Source of the DNA: Conus ventricosus | Lineage: Eukaryota; Mollusca; Gastropoda; Neogastropoda; Conidae | Length of the DNA stretch: 64,000 nucleotides | NCBI GenBank assembly: GCA_018398815.1 | Contig: CM031609.1 | Location: 31,889,799 to 31,953,798, forward strand | Direction of reading: 5' to 3' | Part shown: in pieces, positions 21,270-35,879 of the stretch | How positions within the stretch are numbered: position 1 is the first letter of the stretch | How the letters are laid out: every line of letters starts with the position of its first letter | The notes under the pieces: generated by a model | Databases searched by the model: none | What the model was told of the DNA's origin: nothing | Seen by the model: only the letters and a program-made list of their open reading frames with translations | Translations under genes and position numbers: made by a program

Positions 21270-23262
21270 GTCATTTGTTTCATCTGCTAGATGATCATTG
21301 ATTTTGCCTTGTAGAGGATCATTGATTTTGTCTTGTTGATTATTGGTTTTGCTGGTAGATAATTATTGGTTTCGTATGGTACATGGTCATTGGTTTTGTC
21401 AGTAAGATCATCTTTGGTGGTGTCCGTCAGATGAAGGGTAGTGTCTGTTAGATGATCTTTGGTAGTGTCTGTTAGTTTATCGTTGGTAGTGTCTGTTAGA
21501 TTATCATGGTAGAGTCTTTAAGTTTAGGTGATCATGGGTGTTCTTGTTAGATGATCATAGTCACTCTGTCAAGTGATCATTGGTAATGGTATTCTGTCAG
21601 GTGATGATTGGTTTTCTGTCAGATGATCCATGGTTTTCTGTCAGGTGACCAGTGGTTTTCTGTCAGGTGATCACTGGTTTTCTGTCAGGTGATCACTGGT
21701 TTTCTGTCAGGTGATCATTGGCTTTGCCTGTAAGATAATCATAGGTATATTTACTAATTTAGATAATCTTTGGTATTGTCCATTAGATGATCATTTGTAT
21801 TATATGTTAGATGATCATTGGTATTGGCTAGTAGATGATTGTTGATATTGTATGTTAGATGATCATTGATATTGTCTCGTAAGTGGTCGTTGGTATTGTG
21901 TCAGGTAACCATTGAAATGGTGTCAGATGATCATTGATAATGCGTCAGAAGATCATTAGCCTTAACTGTGAGTGATCATTGGTTTTGTCTGTGTGATGAT
22001 CATTGGTATTGTGTCAGTGATCATTCGCATTGTTTATTAGATGATCATGGGTATTGTAAGTTAGATGATTGTCAGTATTGTCTGTCAGATGTATCCATTG
22101 GTATTCTGTCAGATGGTCATTGGCATGGTCTGTCAGATGGTCATTGGCATGGTCTGTCTGATGGTCATGGCATGGTCTGTCAGATGGTCATTGGCATGGT
22201 CTGTCAGATGGTCATTGGCATGGTCTGTCAGATGGTCATGGCATGGTCTGTCAGATGGTCAATGGCATTGTCTGTCAGATGGTCATTGGCATTGTCTGTC
22301 AGATGGTCATGGCATGGTCTGTCAGATGGTTATTGGCATGGTCTGTCAGATGGTCATTGGCATTGTCTGTCAGATTGGCATTGTCTGTCAGATGGTCATG
22401 GCATGGTCTCTCAGATGGTCATTGGCATGGTCTGTCAGATGGTCATGGCATGGTCTGTCAGATGGTCATGGTCATGGCATGGTCTGTCAGATGGTCATGG
22501 CATGGTCTGTCAGATGGTCATTGGCATTGTCTGTCAGATGGTCATTGGCATGGTCTGTCAGATGGTCATGGCATGGTCTGTCATATGGTCATGGCATGGT
22601 CTGTCAGATGGTCATTGGCATGGTCTGTCAGATGGTCATTGGCATGGTCTGTCAGATGGTCATTGGCATTGTCTGTCAGATGGTCATTGGCATGGTCTGT
22701 CAGATGGTCATTGGCATTGTCTGTCAGATGGTCATTGGCATGGTCTGTCAGATGGTCATGGCATTGTCTGTCAGATGGTCATTGGCATTGTCTGTCAGAT
22801 GGTCATGGTCATGGCATGGTCTGTCAGATGGTCATTGGCATTGTCTGTCAGATGGTCATTGGCATTGTCTGTCAGATGGTCATGGTCATGGCATGGTCTG
22901 TCAGATGGTCATTGGCATGGTCTGTCAGATGGTCATGGCATGGTCTGTCAGATGGTCATTGGCATTGTCTGTCAGATGGTCATTGGCATGGTCTGTCAGA
23001 TGGTCATTGGCATGGTCTGTCAGATGGTCATTGGCATTGTCTGTCAGATGGTCATTGGCATTGTCTGTCAGATGGTCATGGCATGGTCTGTCAGATGGTC
23101 ATTGGCATTGTCTGTCAGATGGTCATTGGTGCTGTGTCAGTGATTATTGGAATTGTATGTTAGGTGATCATTGGTATCATCTGTTTGATGATTATTGGTA
23201 TTGTCTTTTGGATGATCATTGGCATTGTCTGTTAGATGAAACATTGACATTTTCTGTCTGAT
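21270..23262 (+). repeat. 23/24-bp minisatellite with degenerate flanks
   Basis: The core at about 22090-23130 alternates two units, tggtcattggcatggtctgt + caga (24 bp) and a 23-bp version lacking one t. The flanks (21270-22090 and 23130-23262) hold older, diverged gatgatcattggt-type units. Because the units lack stop codons in every forward frame, all three plus frames stay open for more than 300 codons. These frames are repeat artefacts, not a gene. Confidence 0.97.
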
Positions 23263-23319
23263 GATCTGTCCCTCCAGTGCTTGCTTTAATAGACGATTTG
23301 GGGAAGAAGTTGGAAGCGG

Positions 23320-23475
23320 TTTGGGGGGGGGGGGGGGGGAGGGGGAGGGAAATGGATGGGCATTTTACTACTAGCCTTGGTCAACCTTTCATACTGTCAC
23401 ATGATCGTGTGTGTGTGTGTGCGCGCGCACGTGCATGTGTGTGATAAGTGTGTGTGTGTGTGTACGTGTGTGTGT
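23320..23475 (+). repeat. Poly-G and (GT)n tracts
   Basis: A G run of about 16 bases lies at 23323-23340. An interrupted (GT)n tract follows at about 23406-23475. Confidence 0.9.
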
Positions 23476-26400
23476 GACGAAAGCAGTTTGGACTTCCTGT
23501 GAATTTCTATTATGTAGTTAATATGCATAGAGTTGTGTTAGATGGAGTGACTTTACAAATATCCGGTGCCCTGTGTTGGTGTGTACAGATGGTCTGGTTA
23601 ACATGGAGAAGACAATTATAATGTAACTGTGGCTTCTTACACACTGCACACAAGGGTCAGTCATAATTTGTCCAAAACTTTGTGATCAGTGCAAGTGGAA
23701 CTGACCAGTGCTGTGATCTGCTGTGATCTGAAACAGTTGTGAAATGAAATTAGGCTTCTTCTGATCTTTAATTGACCTCAGCAAGCCCTGAGGTATGTAA
23801 GATGATCAGACATATGCAGAGGTGGTTCATTTAAGAAAAGTCTAATGATGGTGTTATTTGAGAATTAATTGATTTTATCAAAAGTTACACAGGTAACTTG
23901 AAATTCAAATAAAAGATTTTATTTTCATATTCGAATGACATGTTACTTCAGCAGCAGAGTGAAAACCTAGAATGAAAGACGTGAATTTTAGATGAATGAT
24001 TTTGGCATTAAATCAGAAAATTGACAGGATCATTGTATTAATTTGAGTAGGCCACCCAAATGATTGTTTTAGGGCAGATTTTTGTCAGTAATAAACCATT
24101 TTCAGTGTTTATTTTCAATTTTTGAAAGGATTTTTATGGTGATTTTCTTGTAAAGACATTCTTTCTGCTGTATATGTTGGGAGGACCTGGTCGTCAATAT
24201 GTATAACAGCAGAAGACATGAAAGCAGATTTTTTTTTTTTAGTGCAGGTTGTTCCTGTGAGCAGTTGGTTCAAGCTGCCTATTTGAGTGATAGCCGTTTT
24301 ACTTTATTGAGAGGTAAGGGAGGTGAGGTCACGGATTGACAACTATCATGACATTATTCTTTTGGTGAGGTAGAAGTTCAGTGTTTACTGTAACAGTAAG
24401 TGCAACCCAGATCATGAAATTTTTGGTGGATTCAGACACTTTTTTAACCCCTTGATTGCTGAGCTTTATTGATGGCAGGTGAGAGTGTACAGTTTGAAGA
24501 AGAGCAAAGCTGTGCATAAGGTTAGATTTAGAGGTGTAACTGTCAGAACTGTCTCTTATGAAACAGGGCAAAAACAGGCAGTGACATCTGTTTACCTGAT
24601 CTGTCTTCTTTATCCCATCATGAGGATGCTACAGTCTGTCATTGTCGCATATACTTATCAGTAACAGTCAAGGTGTTGCACGGGAATGTTCAGTAAAAAC
24701 ATACATGTATGTTTGAAAGGTAGTTGCTCTTTTCTTCCTTTAGTTTGTTGGGTTTTTAGGTCAGGTAGGTTGATCAGGTATTTGTAAGGAAAAGTGGTGG
24801 TGTTGTAAAGGAGGCACTTTAGACGGTGTGTTTTGTATAAGTGGGAGAGAGGATGGGGGTGGGGGATGTGCGTGCATGCACGGCAATGTGTGTTCACGAG
24901 TCATTTGTTTTGATATGGTCCATCCACTTCATGTAACATTTCACTTCAGGATAATTCAATTTGATTCTGTCTTTTTTTACATTTCACATTGCGATCGATA
25001 CCTCTCATCTGAAGACCCTGTGACTGTGCTAAATAATATTCAATTTGGAAATCTGGCAATGGATTGATGTGGCCTGTCTATTGATGATGATTTGATACAT
25101 ACATGTAAAAGCTTCCCTCTTGACTCGTGGCAGCAGTTTTTTTTTTTTTTTTTTACATGAACATGTCGGTCCCAGTGTGTGGAGGGGGGCGGGGCCTCTT
25201 TCAGTTATGCAAAACATGATCTTCGCATCTGGGCAACTTCGTTTGTGGTGTGCCGTCTTTATTTGAGTGTCCAGGGCAAGTGGTGGTGGAAGTGGTGATG
25301 CGTGGTTTTTTTGTTTAATGACAGCTTCGTTATATTTTGTGAACACAGGAAACATATTTTCTTTACATTCTTAAGTTGCTTGTTACGGAGAGAAATCTCC
25401 CCTTAAAGGTTGTTCCAGCTTAGACTTTATTCCTATTGAGCCTTTTTTCTTGTCTAGAATGTTTTGATCTTTGGATCATACCAGATCCAGTTAATGACTC
25501 CTTTCCTTCACAAAGGCTTATGTCGGCAAAAAGGATATCTTGAGGCAGTTATCAAGAGTTGTACTGTAGTGTACGTGTGCCAGGAAGTGTATGTTGATTG
25601 AAGATCCGGTTGGATTTGTTGTGTACACTGCAAGGAATGTAAGCCTGTGATGGCAGAGTGGGTGTAAACCAGGGTAAAGTGAGCAAGTTCGGTGAAGTAC
25701 ATTCTGTTCACCCTACAGTAGATCCTGGTTTTGCACATTGCCAACAGAGTAAAAACAGAGCAACAACAAAATGGATTGCCTGTAAAGAGCATTATCCACT
25801 TACGAGTGGATTGCCTGTAATATACACATTGTGCTGTACATAAGTGACTATGAAGTTGATTTTGTCTTTTTAAAAAAAAGTTCAGTTTCAAAGTTTTTCT
25901 ATTGTGGATCTATCAAAAACAAGTCAGTACCCTTCTTTCCAGTCCATCCTGCCCTCAACCCCCAACCCCACTCCCCACATGCGCCGTCTACCACCAATTC
26001 AGGTTCATTATCTCTCTCCCAGTGTCTCTCTTCATTGTCAGATATAAGTCAGAAGTAAGATTTCTACATACATGGCTACGTTTAGTGCCATCGTTACACT
26101 ACAGCAGCGGCGTTCTGTCTTCATGAACCATGCCTAAACACAGTACCAGAGCGCATGTGTTTTTATTTTCGTGTCATCCATTCCACGGACACCTGACGGC
26201 ATTTTCTTCTCAGAAATGTGAGATGGTGTTTAATGTGCATGCCAGATCTTTGCATGCATTCATGCACAGGACTTTGGTTTAAAGACCTATCTGAAGGGAC
26301 TGGGGAGGGGGAGGGAGGGGAGGGGAGCTGGAGTTTGCACTTAAATTTACTCTATAAGAAACCTCTTCCAATGGACTGTCTCTTGTGGTGTCCACAGAAC

Positions 26401-27940
26401 AAGAGTTGGATGGCTGTCCATCAGGCCAGCCAGCCTCTCAAGTTCATCCGCCCTTAGTTCTTGTTTTTTCAGTGTAAGAAAGATGAATATGTACATGCTT
26501 GGGCTCTGTGAGCATTATATATAACAAGCATCATTATAACATGCCTTACCTCCTTTGTGCTCTTGGCAGCAAATCCTTGTCAGTTTGGTTCAAAACATTA
26601 TAATTGGCACCAGTTGTGCATACTGCCATGTAATTCAGAAAATGTTTGTGATTGTGCTTAAAGATAATTTTGTTCTAGGTATACTTTTTACTGTTTTCCC
26701 ACTTTTCTCTATTTTGACACTAAAAGCGGGATGGAGAAATACTGTGTACTTTTATCTGCCTTGAGATTCAAATGATTCAGGTGGTGGTCTTGATCAGGTA
26801 ATCATTACTTCCTTTCAAGATTTTTTACAGGTTGATTAGATTGCTTTTTGACAAGTGATGGCGTTTTGATGATGAGGTTACTTTAAGTTTATGCAGGCTA
26901 GATATGGTCATGTATGGTTAGTTTGGTACAGTTAGCATAAGCAATAGAAATATGAGGTCTACTTCTTTGCCGTGCAAAACATCTACTGGTAGTTTACTGA
27001 ATTTTGGAAAAGACTGGACATTAACACTCACCCCAAAACTACTTCTATAATACATCATGCATGATGCAGAATTGTAAGTTGCCATTTTAAATATGATGGA
27101 AATTAGGGAAAACTGGCCAGTTTTTAAGTTTAAGGTGTTGTGCGTTATATTTTCAGGGAAAGTAGAAATGCAGAAATATTTTTCTCTTCTATTTTGATTA
27201 TGATAGTAAATACTTTACAGTGCATCTGTTCATATTGTTACTGTATTGATTATGTGAAAAAAGAACTGGACACGTGAGCAAAGATGATTTTGTTCATAGC
27301 CAGACAGTGAGTGAACAGCTATCGAAGTTTTTCATCAGCCATGGGTGAGGATGTCTGTATTTTGATGACATATGCGTTGTGTAATTGTGTGTAAATATGT
27401 TGGCTAACTAAAATCACCTTTTCTGCCCCGTTGTGACTGGATCAGTGTCTGGTTTTCCGTTGTGTTTTTATGCATTATAACATTTCTGTTGATTCAAACG
27501 ATAATGCCTGTAAGCTTTTACGCTGTCATCTAGAGACCTGTTGGGCTGGTCGTGAGGGTGGTATGCATCTAAATCGTCAAAAGGCAGCCTTTGAATGTTC
27601 TACCGTTTACTTGCAGTGTAATCAGATGTAGCCTTACATGAATCATTTCATGCTGGGTGCCAGTGTGACAGTGCCAGTTTGGACACAAAAGAAAAACGCA
27701 GGAATTGTACATAAATGTATGGAAATTTGTCTGTCCGTTCTGTTCGGTACCTTCCTATGTGTGATTTTCCCCCATATTCCCCTCCATACAGTCCATTTTT
27801 TTAAAAAACTCGGGCTACTCGCACCATTTTTACTGGCTCTGTTTTCTTATTGTTTGCTTGTTTTTGTTACACACATGTTTGGATGCACACACACATCACA
27901 AACATGAACACACACACATGTATGCATACTCTCTCTTTCC
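23476..27940. other. Intergenic DNA without recognised genes
   Basis: Both strands were read for exon-like segments and none resembled a known family. Isolated open frames of 60-130 codons show no conserved motif. A T run lies at about 25137-25154. Confidence 0.6.
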
Positions 27941-27944
27941 TCTC

Positions 27945-27945
27945 G

Positions 27946-28001
<56 letters not shown>

Positions 28002-28240
28002 TATATGTATGCACACTCAGATAACCAATGCTTGCTCACATAAAGACACTGGGAGGAATGGTTTTGTTTTGATTTGAAGTCAGCTGTTTTGAACATTATG
28101 CTTAAAAAACTCTTTCACCATCAACAATAATTACTACAAAACAAACTAATAAATCTATTCCAACCAGCTTCAAAATCTGTTTTGATGAAAAGCATCAATA
28201 TTTTCTAAATAAGATATAAGCAACATTGCATTCACATACA

Positions 28241-28289
<49 letters not shown>
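27945..28289 (+). repeat. Two (CA)n microsatellites
   Basis: CA tracts lie at about 27951-27997 and 28243-28288, separated by AT-rich DNA. Confidence 0.95.
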
Positions 28290-28291
<2 letters not shown>

Positions 28292-31200
28292 CCTCAGCAG
28301 TTGGCAAACAGATCTAGCAGGCCTCCAGAGTCTTCCCAAGATGCAATGGCTGTCATTTGCTTTTGTACCGTTACACGCTATGCTTCACTTCAAGAGAACT
28401 AAAGATGACATAGATTTCCCTTTGAAGAAATGTGAAATGTTCCTCTTGTGTTGATTGGACAAATGTTTTTATTTGTACTTGTTATATAGTTGTTGTTCTT
28501 TTTCTTTTCCCTGTAACTTCTTTATTTGAGCTGACTGAAAAGACTTAGGGGTGGAGTCGATAATTGGTGGTAACTATTCAATGCCCTCTGCAGGAGAACT
28601 AACACATGTACAGTCGACTATACTTTACCCAGTAACAGAGCAGCCAAAATTTTGGTGGATATGAAGGCACTGACTGCACTTAACCAGCATTATTAAAATT
28701 TCAACTCAATTTTTTTGGGGGTTTCAGTTTCTTCAATTTTGGGGTGAAGCATATACAACATCTTTTATTTTCTCATGGTCATTTTCAGTGAAACAAGTCT
28801 GACCTTGGACTGATTCCTGCAGGAATTGAAAACAAAAACCGATAATGTAAGTGATCAAATTTGCAACTCTGAAAGATTGGGTGAACATTCATTGTTGGGT
28901 TTGGGCTGAAAGACATCGAGTGTACGCTGGATAAACACTGTTGAACTCATATATGACCAGCAGCATGGCTTCAATTCATTTTTGAGCCATGCACAAACAG
29001 CTGTTTATCACTGCAAAAAATATACAGACCTCGAAGAGAAGATAATTTTGAATTACATATTTCTGTAAGAACACACGTACATGTAGCACAAAAACAAGTG
29101 CGGTTGAAGTCAGAGCTAGTTATTCTACATTTATGTGTCAGTTATTGCAATGCTTATACGAGTAATTATTTAGTCACTAAATATGCACACAATTTGTGAT
29201 TTGTCAACTATGGGATGAACACTTACTTTCCTTGGAATAATTCTTTTAAGGATGTTTGAAAATGTAACACAATTATCTTAACAGAGTGAGTCTCTGACCC
29301 AGTTGATCTGATCGAAGGCAGTTGTTAACATGGGAAAAGGATTGAAAGCAGTTTGTGATATGGGAAAGGGATTGAAAAGAAATGTGTAAAAAAGGAGAAG
29401 GAAAAGAAAAGTTACAAGACACCTCATCAGATTCTGTTGTGGAGGGTCATTTTTGACTTGACATTAAAAAAAATCACATCAGGGGCTCTTTTTACCTTGT
29501 CAAGTTTGCATCGATTCAGGGATGTAGATGGCAACATACATTTCTACATGTTAGAGTAAGAAGTACTCATTGACATGTCCCGCCCTTTCTTGACAGGCTT
29601 GGTGTGAGGGGAATGTCCACCTGACAAGATTCCTTTTGTTTTCTGTGTATTTGTTTTGTATGTACAGCATTGTTTCCACTCTGACATATTTCTATGAAAG
29701 GTAGAAATATGTTTTATCAGAGATATTGGCGATTTATGCCTTGATTTATGAGAAAAGGGGGTGTGGGTTTTTAAAAAAAATTTTTTTTAATGACCTTGAA
29801 ATTTTTGTATATGGTGTTTTATTTAGGGGGAGTGTATAGTGGACTACAAGGCTGTAAAAAATATTTCAACATACTTGGACCCAATCTCTGTGTATGTCTG
29901 ATAAAGAAGACCTATTTTTACATCATGTGTTTATAGGGCGGGACATGTATTTCACGAACAGTATCCTCATCTCCGTGTACATATCTTGGGTTCAGTTTAA
30001 CCGTGACCTGTATTTAAGTAATGCAAGCCTAAACAATGCATATGATTTCTTATTTCATATATACAAACATACATACATATATATGTATGAATGTTTGTGT
30101 GTATGTATATGTGTGTGTGTGTCATGTCTAACCATGCATTTTGTTTTCTGAATCATATCACTTGATCATGATCGACAGAAAGAATGAGGAAGGATGTGAG
30201 TTTTTTTTCTTTCTATCCATGACAGTTGGAAGCCTCCTTCCACCATCTTTTCAGTATGGAGACGTTTTTGACACCCATGCACCTCTTACCCTTGTTCATG
30301 TCATTTTCTTTCCAGACAAGCCTGCCATTGCTATATTAATTAACATGAATGTAAATGGTCTCTTATACACTGGGCGTCAAGCGTGAATGGTTTATAATTA
30401 CGGATAACAAATGTGGTGGTGTGATACGAGCCTGAAAGTTCTTTTGAGTATGTGCATGTCACCTGTGAATGTGCGTGCATAAGTGATGAGATGAATACTA
30501 TTTGACTGTAATAAATCATATGTTCATACTGACCATGTGGTTTTGTTTATTGTTTAGCTAATGTGGGGCTTTGGGACATTGAATGGTTACCATGCGAATG
30601 CACACACACTCTCGCAATAGACACACTACCTGGATGAAACATTTGGCAAAGATGCAACTCTGAAACAAAAGGATGTGACCTAGGAGAAACTAAAAAAAGG
30701 CAAAAGAATGGTGAAGCCAAAATTGCTGTGCGTTTCTCGCATAAGTCTTATTTCCCTCTGCATTTCCACGCTGAGGTGTTCGAGTTCGCCTGTTTCTGCG
30801 AGTTGCTATTATCAGCAGAGCACCTTCAAGACCTGATGGCCCCAGTCTTTATGAAATAATGCTGCTGATTTTTGTTGTCACAATTCCTTCTCTTGTTGTT
30901 ATGTAAATTACTTTAACCTTTGCCACGCTTCCATGGTAGTACCTGACCCCAAGTTGCAATAAAACCGTATCTCTTTGAACTGTTCAGAATATTCCAAGGG
31001 AAAGTTCGGTGTTTGTTAAAAGATTATCTATTTGTTATCATTTGTTTTGAATCGAGTGAAAACCCTGATACAATAATGTGGCCCAGCAAAACTTTAATCT
31101 TTACCAGACATCAGTTTCAACTACACATTCACGACAATGTATGCAAGTGTCTTATGACCAGTACGTTTCACAGAGGCCCGACTGTGTAGTCTCACCCTTG

Positions 31201-33940
31201 CCTGAGATATGGGTCTTCCAAGTCTGTACCAAAACCCACACTTTTTAAAGACAATTTCTCTGTGAAATGTACGGAGGTCTGCATCATTGGGTGTGTGTAG
31301 TCTGAAAAGACATTCGGTATATCAAGGCTTTAAAAGTGTTTTTGTTTTGTTTTCTGTCTTTTAAGAGACTTTTTCCATTGGTTCTCTGCGCTTATCAACT
31401 GGCTGTATACCTGTATGCAAGCAAGATGATGGGAAACAAAAACAACAGCCATGTCTTGCATTTGCATGCTTCTGTCTTCCCAGTTCATGATGAATCGGAT
31501 TAGTCAGCACTCAACACGGTGTGGGAACAATATCACCATAGGGGCATGAAAGACTAGAGGAGAAAAAAGAGGGAAGGGCAATGCATGAATGGGTAGCTGT
31601 TGCATGAATGGGTAGCTGTTGTTCGTGTGGATGTAAAGGATATTGTTATAGTTTGGTACCCATGAGTAGAAATGAGAATGTGTGTGAGAAATTGACTGCA
31701 TGTGGGACAGGAGTTTCGGCGATAGGTTTGAGTGAGCACTTTAGGCGATGACAGTTAAGTCCAATGGAGTCTAGCCATGACAGAGGAAGTGAGAACATCG
31801 GTATGAAGTAAAGAGATCCCTGGACAAAGATGACAGTTGGTCTGAATCTACATTTGTGGTAGTTGGTACGTGTACAATGACCTGACATTAATTTCTGTTT
31901 CCCTTTACTCTTCTCATACCCCCACACACCCCTCAAATCTTGTCATCTCTTATAAGCTGCACTCTCTTCCCCCCCCCCTTTTTTTTTTCAATAAAACAAA
32001 CACCACCTCCAATTAAAAAAAATGTTTAGCAATCTAGATATTTTGTTTAAACCAGATTTGGAGCACACAGGCATGTGCGTGTGTGCACACACACGCAAAC
32101 ACACACACTTGAAATGTTTCTTATCACTGAACAGAATGAAAATACAACATGAGGCATGGAAATTATGTTTTTATTCACCTGAAGCCATACAATTTTACTG
32201 ATTCAACCAGTAGTGCATATAAAAGTATTCAAGAGAACATTCTGTTATGCTTTACCAAAGAAAATGGCAATGTTTAGTACTTGCACACTCACAAGCAGCT
32301 GTATTTCAGTGCATATACTTATATGAAACAATCTAACGCAGTACCTGAAAAATAGTTCTGTGCAATACTTCATGCAGCCATCCTCCAGTGCATACAAATT
32401 GTCATATATATATAACATATCAAAAATATAATAGATTATCTTTCCTTAAATAAATGGCCACATGCTACTAGTAACATTTAATGAAGACATCAGATGGATT
32501 AGGAACTGAAGAATATCACATGACACTGTGTTAACAGTAATTTACAAAATGAAGTACTTGCAAGATGGCAAAGTACAATGCCAGTAATCTCTAGCAAAAT
32601 GTGCCATTTCCATAACATGAAGCTTTTTCATTCAAATATGTTAGAGAGAAATTCCCACCCCCAGTAAATTACGACAATGAGTAAATTCATCAGACTCGCA
32701 CTAGATCTTTTTATCATTCAATGATAACTCTATCTATAATTTTATCTTTCCTCAAAGCACCTGATATAAAGTCTTTTATACTGTGACAGAGATCATTCAT
32801 TAAAGCACCTGATACATGACATTGCAATACTGTACTGGAGCTAGAGTGCAAGATCCCATGAATTGTACCAGATTCAGCACATAGCTATAACGTAAGATGA
32901 TGGACGCTCAAAACACTTTCTGTGCATTTTGTACTCTGTGTTCCTTTGCTTCTTCCCTGTCCCCAAATACATCGGAGAATAATGATATGCTCTTATTTCT
33001 TTTGTTGTTGTTGTTGAAACTAGTTCTAGAGAGAAATGGCCTGTTCTCCACTGGTTTCAGTTTTGTCAGTGTCGACATTGTGTGGAGATCAGTCCACACA
33101 CGCTACACCCCATCTACAAAGCCATGAGGTCACAACGTGCAGAGTGGCAGCTAAATAAATAAGTAAATCAATGACAAACTTGAAGGGCGCTCTGGAGAGC
33201 ACACACTTCTGCCAAGGTCAAACACAGCTGTTGGCGTACAAACTGAGATACGTAGACCACAACAAATTAAGCTGCCCTAGACAAAGGTCTGTGTGGCCAA
33301 CTGGGGGGCTACAATGATTAAATCTGAACCGCTATTTCAAAAATGATAAAAGCCATTTGACATCACTGGTAACCCCATGTCTGTAGACACCTTGTTCAAC
33401 CTTTTTCTCGTGAGGCCACTTTAGCAGACTTGCAGTAAATATTCCAGGATCTGCCCGTTTGATGTGTAATGGTTTCCTCCCTTGGCCATGTTCTATCCTT
33501 ATATGGAGTTCGGTGAAAAATAAAGTATTTCTGTAAACCTGCTTCAAAAAAAAAAAAGAAGAAAAAGCAAACAACCAGCCAGCTCAGGTTAAAAAAAACA
33601 ACAACACCTCAGAAGCAGAAGTACCGGTAAAAGAAAGAACTAAATGGCATTGCAAGATGAGATCAAAATCGTGTCGGGCTGATCTACCACTGAAACATTC
33701 ACAAAAGCGCATGCGTTCGCAATTTCTCACTGTGAGGCTCAAATGAAAACATTATCAAAATACCAAATTTGATCAACGAATGGATCTGATAAGTTGGCAA
33801 AGATTATGCACAGCAGTAGAATACTGATTTTATTAACACACCCAGGGCATACTTTACTTAAGAACAACATACAAAAACCTTAATGTACATTAAAAACATG
33901 AGGGAGAAGTGTTGGGGGTGGGAGTAAAAACAAGAAAAGG
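28290..33940. other. Intergenic DNA without recognised genes
   Basis: AT-rich, no coding similarity found. Short low-complexity patches occur near 29775-29795, 30062-30122 and 31970-31990. A local duplication of tgcatgaatgggtagctgtt lies at about 31582-31621. Confidence 0.6.
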
Positions 33941-33943
33941 AAA

Positions 33944-34143
33944 AATGTCTTGCTTTTCCTTCTTTGTAAATTCTAAAAATGTCTTGCTTTTCCTTCTTTG
34001 TAAATTCTAAAAATGTCTTGCTTTTCCTTCTTTGTAAATTCTAAAAATATCTTGCTTTTCCTTCTTTGTAAATTCTAAAAATGTCTTGCTTTTCCTTCTT
34101 TGTAAATTCTAAAAATGTCTTGCTTTTCCTTCTTTGTAAATTC
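33944..34143 (+). repeat. 34-bp tandem repeat, six copies
   Basis: The unit is gtcttgcttttccttctttg + taaattctaaaaat. Copies are nearly identical and the last ends at about 34143, which indicates recent amplification. Confidence 0.97.
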
Positions 34144-34198
34144 TTCAGAATATCGACAAACGGTTGGTTTCTATTTTCAAAAATGCAGAAGTGACCTC

Positions 34199-34665
34199 TG
34201 ACCAAGATGATTAACAGCATATCCGATCAACTTTGTCAGGACATACACAGCAGAGGAATGTCAGATCTGATCAAATGACCAAGATCATACAGAGCAGTAC
34301 AATACAGAATCAAGATGATACACAGCAGTAGAATACAGAATCAAGATCATACACAGCGGTAGAGTACAGAATCTGATCAACCGCCTCAGATTAGACATAG
34401 TAGTTGAATACAGAATCTGATCAGCTGACTCGGATTACACATAGCAGTAGAATATAGAATCTGATCCACTGACTCAGATTATACACAGCAGTAGAATATA
34501 GAATCTGATCAACTGACTTGGATTACACATAGCAGTAGAATATAGAATCTGATCAACTTACTCCGATTATATAAAGCAGTAGGATACATAATCTAATCAA
34601 CTTACTCGGATCATACACAGCAGTAGAATACAGGATCTCATCAACTGATTCAGGTCATAAACAGC
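34199..34665 (+). repeat. 44-bp degenerate tandem repeat
   Basis: About ten diverged units are built on gaatctgatcaactgactcg and gattacacatagcagtagaa. A related isolated unit is visible near 33765-33830. The divergence shows this array is older than the adjacent 34-bp array. Confidence 0.9.
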
Positions 34666-35540
34666 CCTGAGAACGTATTACAATGACCTATGTTACATGC
34701 AACAAGTGTTTCAGTGTGTCGCATCCCACGACCTGTGAAAGTAGGATTACCGCCAAGACAGATGTACAAACCATAGTACTGTTGTTACGTCTGTTCATTG
34801 TGCCATTTCAAAAGACAATGGAAAGTGCTCAGTTCTATCTCCTCACAGTCTCCTGAAACTTTAGGTTTCCACCTGCACAAAATACCTTTGAAAATATGCT
34901 CCAGGCCTCGGTCGACTTACTTAAAACTGAAAAATAGCAGTCACTTGTCAAGACTTTAAAACTTTGCAGTGTACTTGATCACATAGAATAAACAATTTGC
35001 TGCATAGGCCTGCGAATCGTTACTTGGTTTTCCCTATCGGTGGAACTAAAAGGGTCGCCGTTTCTTGACTGACAAAGCCAAACACGGACAGCCCCACACA
35101 CGGTGCTTTTCACACAATGCAAACTAAATGCGTGAGCCAAGTGATGTGCCAGGATTTCAAAGGCAAAATGGTGTGTCAGACACATGCTTGAAACCTAACT
35201 GAAAACATTCAGATGCTAAATGATGACCCTTTTAAATGCTATTATGTGTCAGCACCACACACACAAAAAAAGAAACAAAAACAAAACAAAAATAGCCAGG
35301 CGGAAACCCGAGCTTTCATGTTTTCTGATGCAGGATTACAAAATGTTTCATACATTTATGATACGCATATGTATACACACAGGGAGGATTCAGTAACAAG
35401 TAGATCTGCATTGGTCAACCTGTGATAAAGGGAGAATACTCTTCTCCGATACAGAAGAAGCCATCATCCATACAGCTTCTGGGAGATTCATACACAGTGC
35501 ACAGTGGCATTGGATGGGGTCTGGCATGCGTCCACTGCTT

Positions 35541-35600
35541 TGTGTGTGTGTGTGTGTGTGTGGTGTGTGTGTGTGTGTGTGTGTGTGTTTGTGTGTTTGA
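35541..35600 (+). repeat. (GT)n microsatellite
   Basis: GT tract with two interruptions. The surrounding DNA (34666-35880) has no recognised gene. Confidence 0.95.
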
Positions 35601-35879
35601 ATCATGTTTGCACTAGAAATAGACATAATTATATATTTCAGCTGGCAGATCCTATCTATATTCCACAATATGTGTGGTACATTTGTAACTTATCCTCTTC
35701 CTGAAAAAAAAAGAAAGCAAAAGGAGTCTACCCATAATATTTCTTTTATCTTCTCATCTTCATGAGTTTTGCGCTCACTTCAGGAGCAACCACACTCCTT
35801 GATAGCAGTGAAGCTGTGTATAGGATTCAATAGAACAACTGGGACGGCAGTTTGAAGCTCAGTGTTGGACCTGAAGGCT

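Noticed and set aside
21968..23261. Open frames of 306-398 codons on the plus strand
   Set aside because: They consist only of the 23/24-base tandem unit read in three frames. There is no start context, unique domain or splice structure.
33125..33155. Fragment resembling the CR1 sequence cgtgcagagtggcag
   Set aside because: The 15-base match to the LINE near 11403 is too short to separate from chance.
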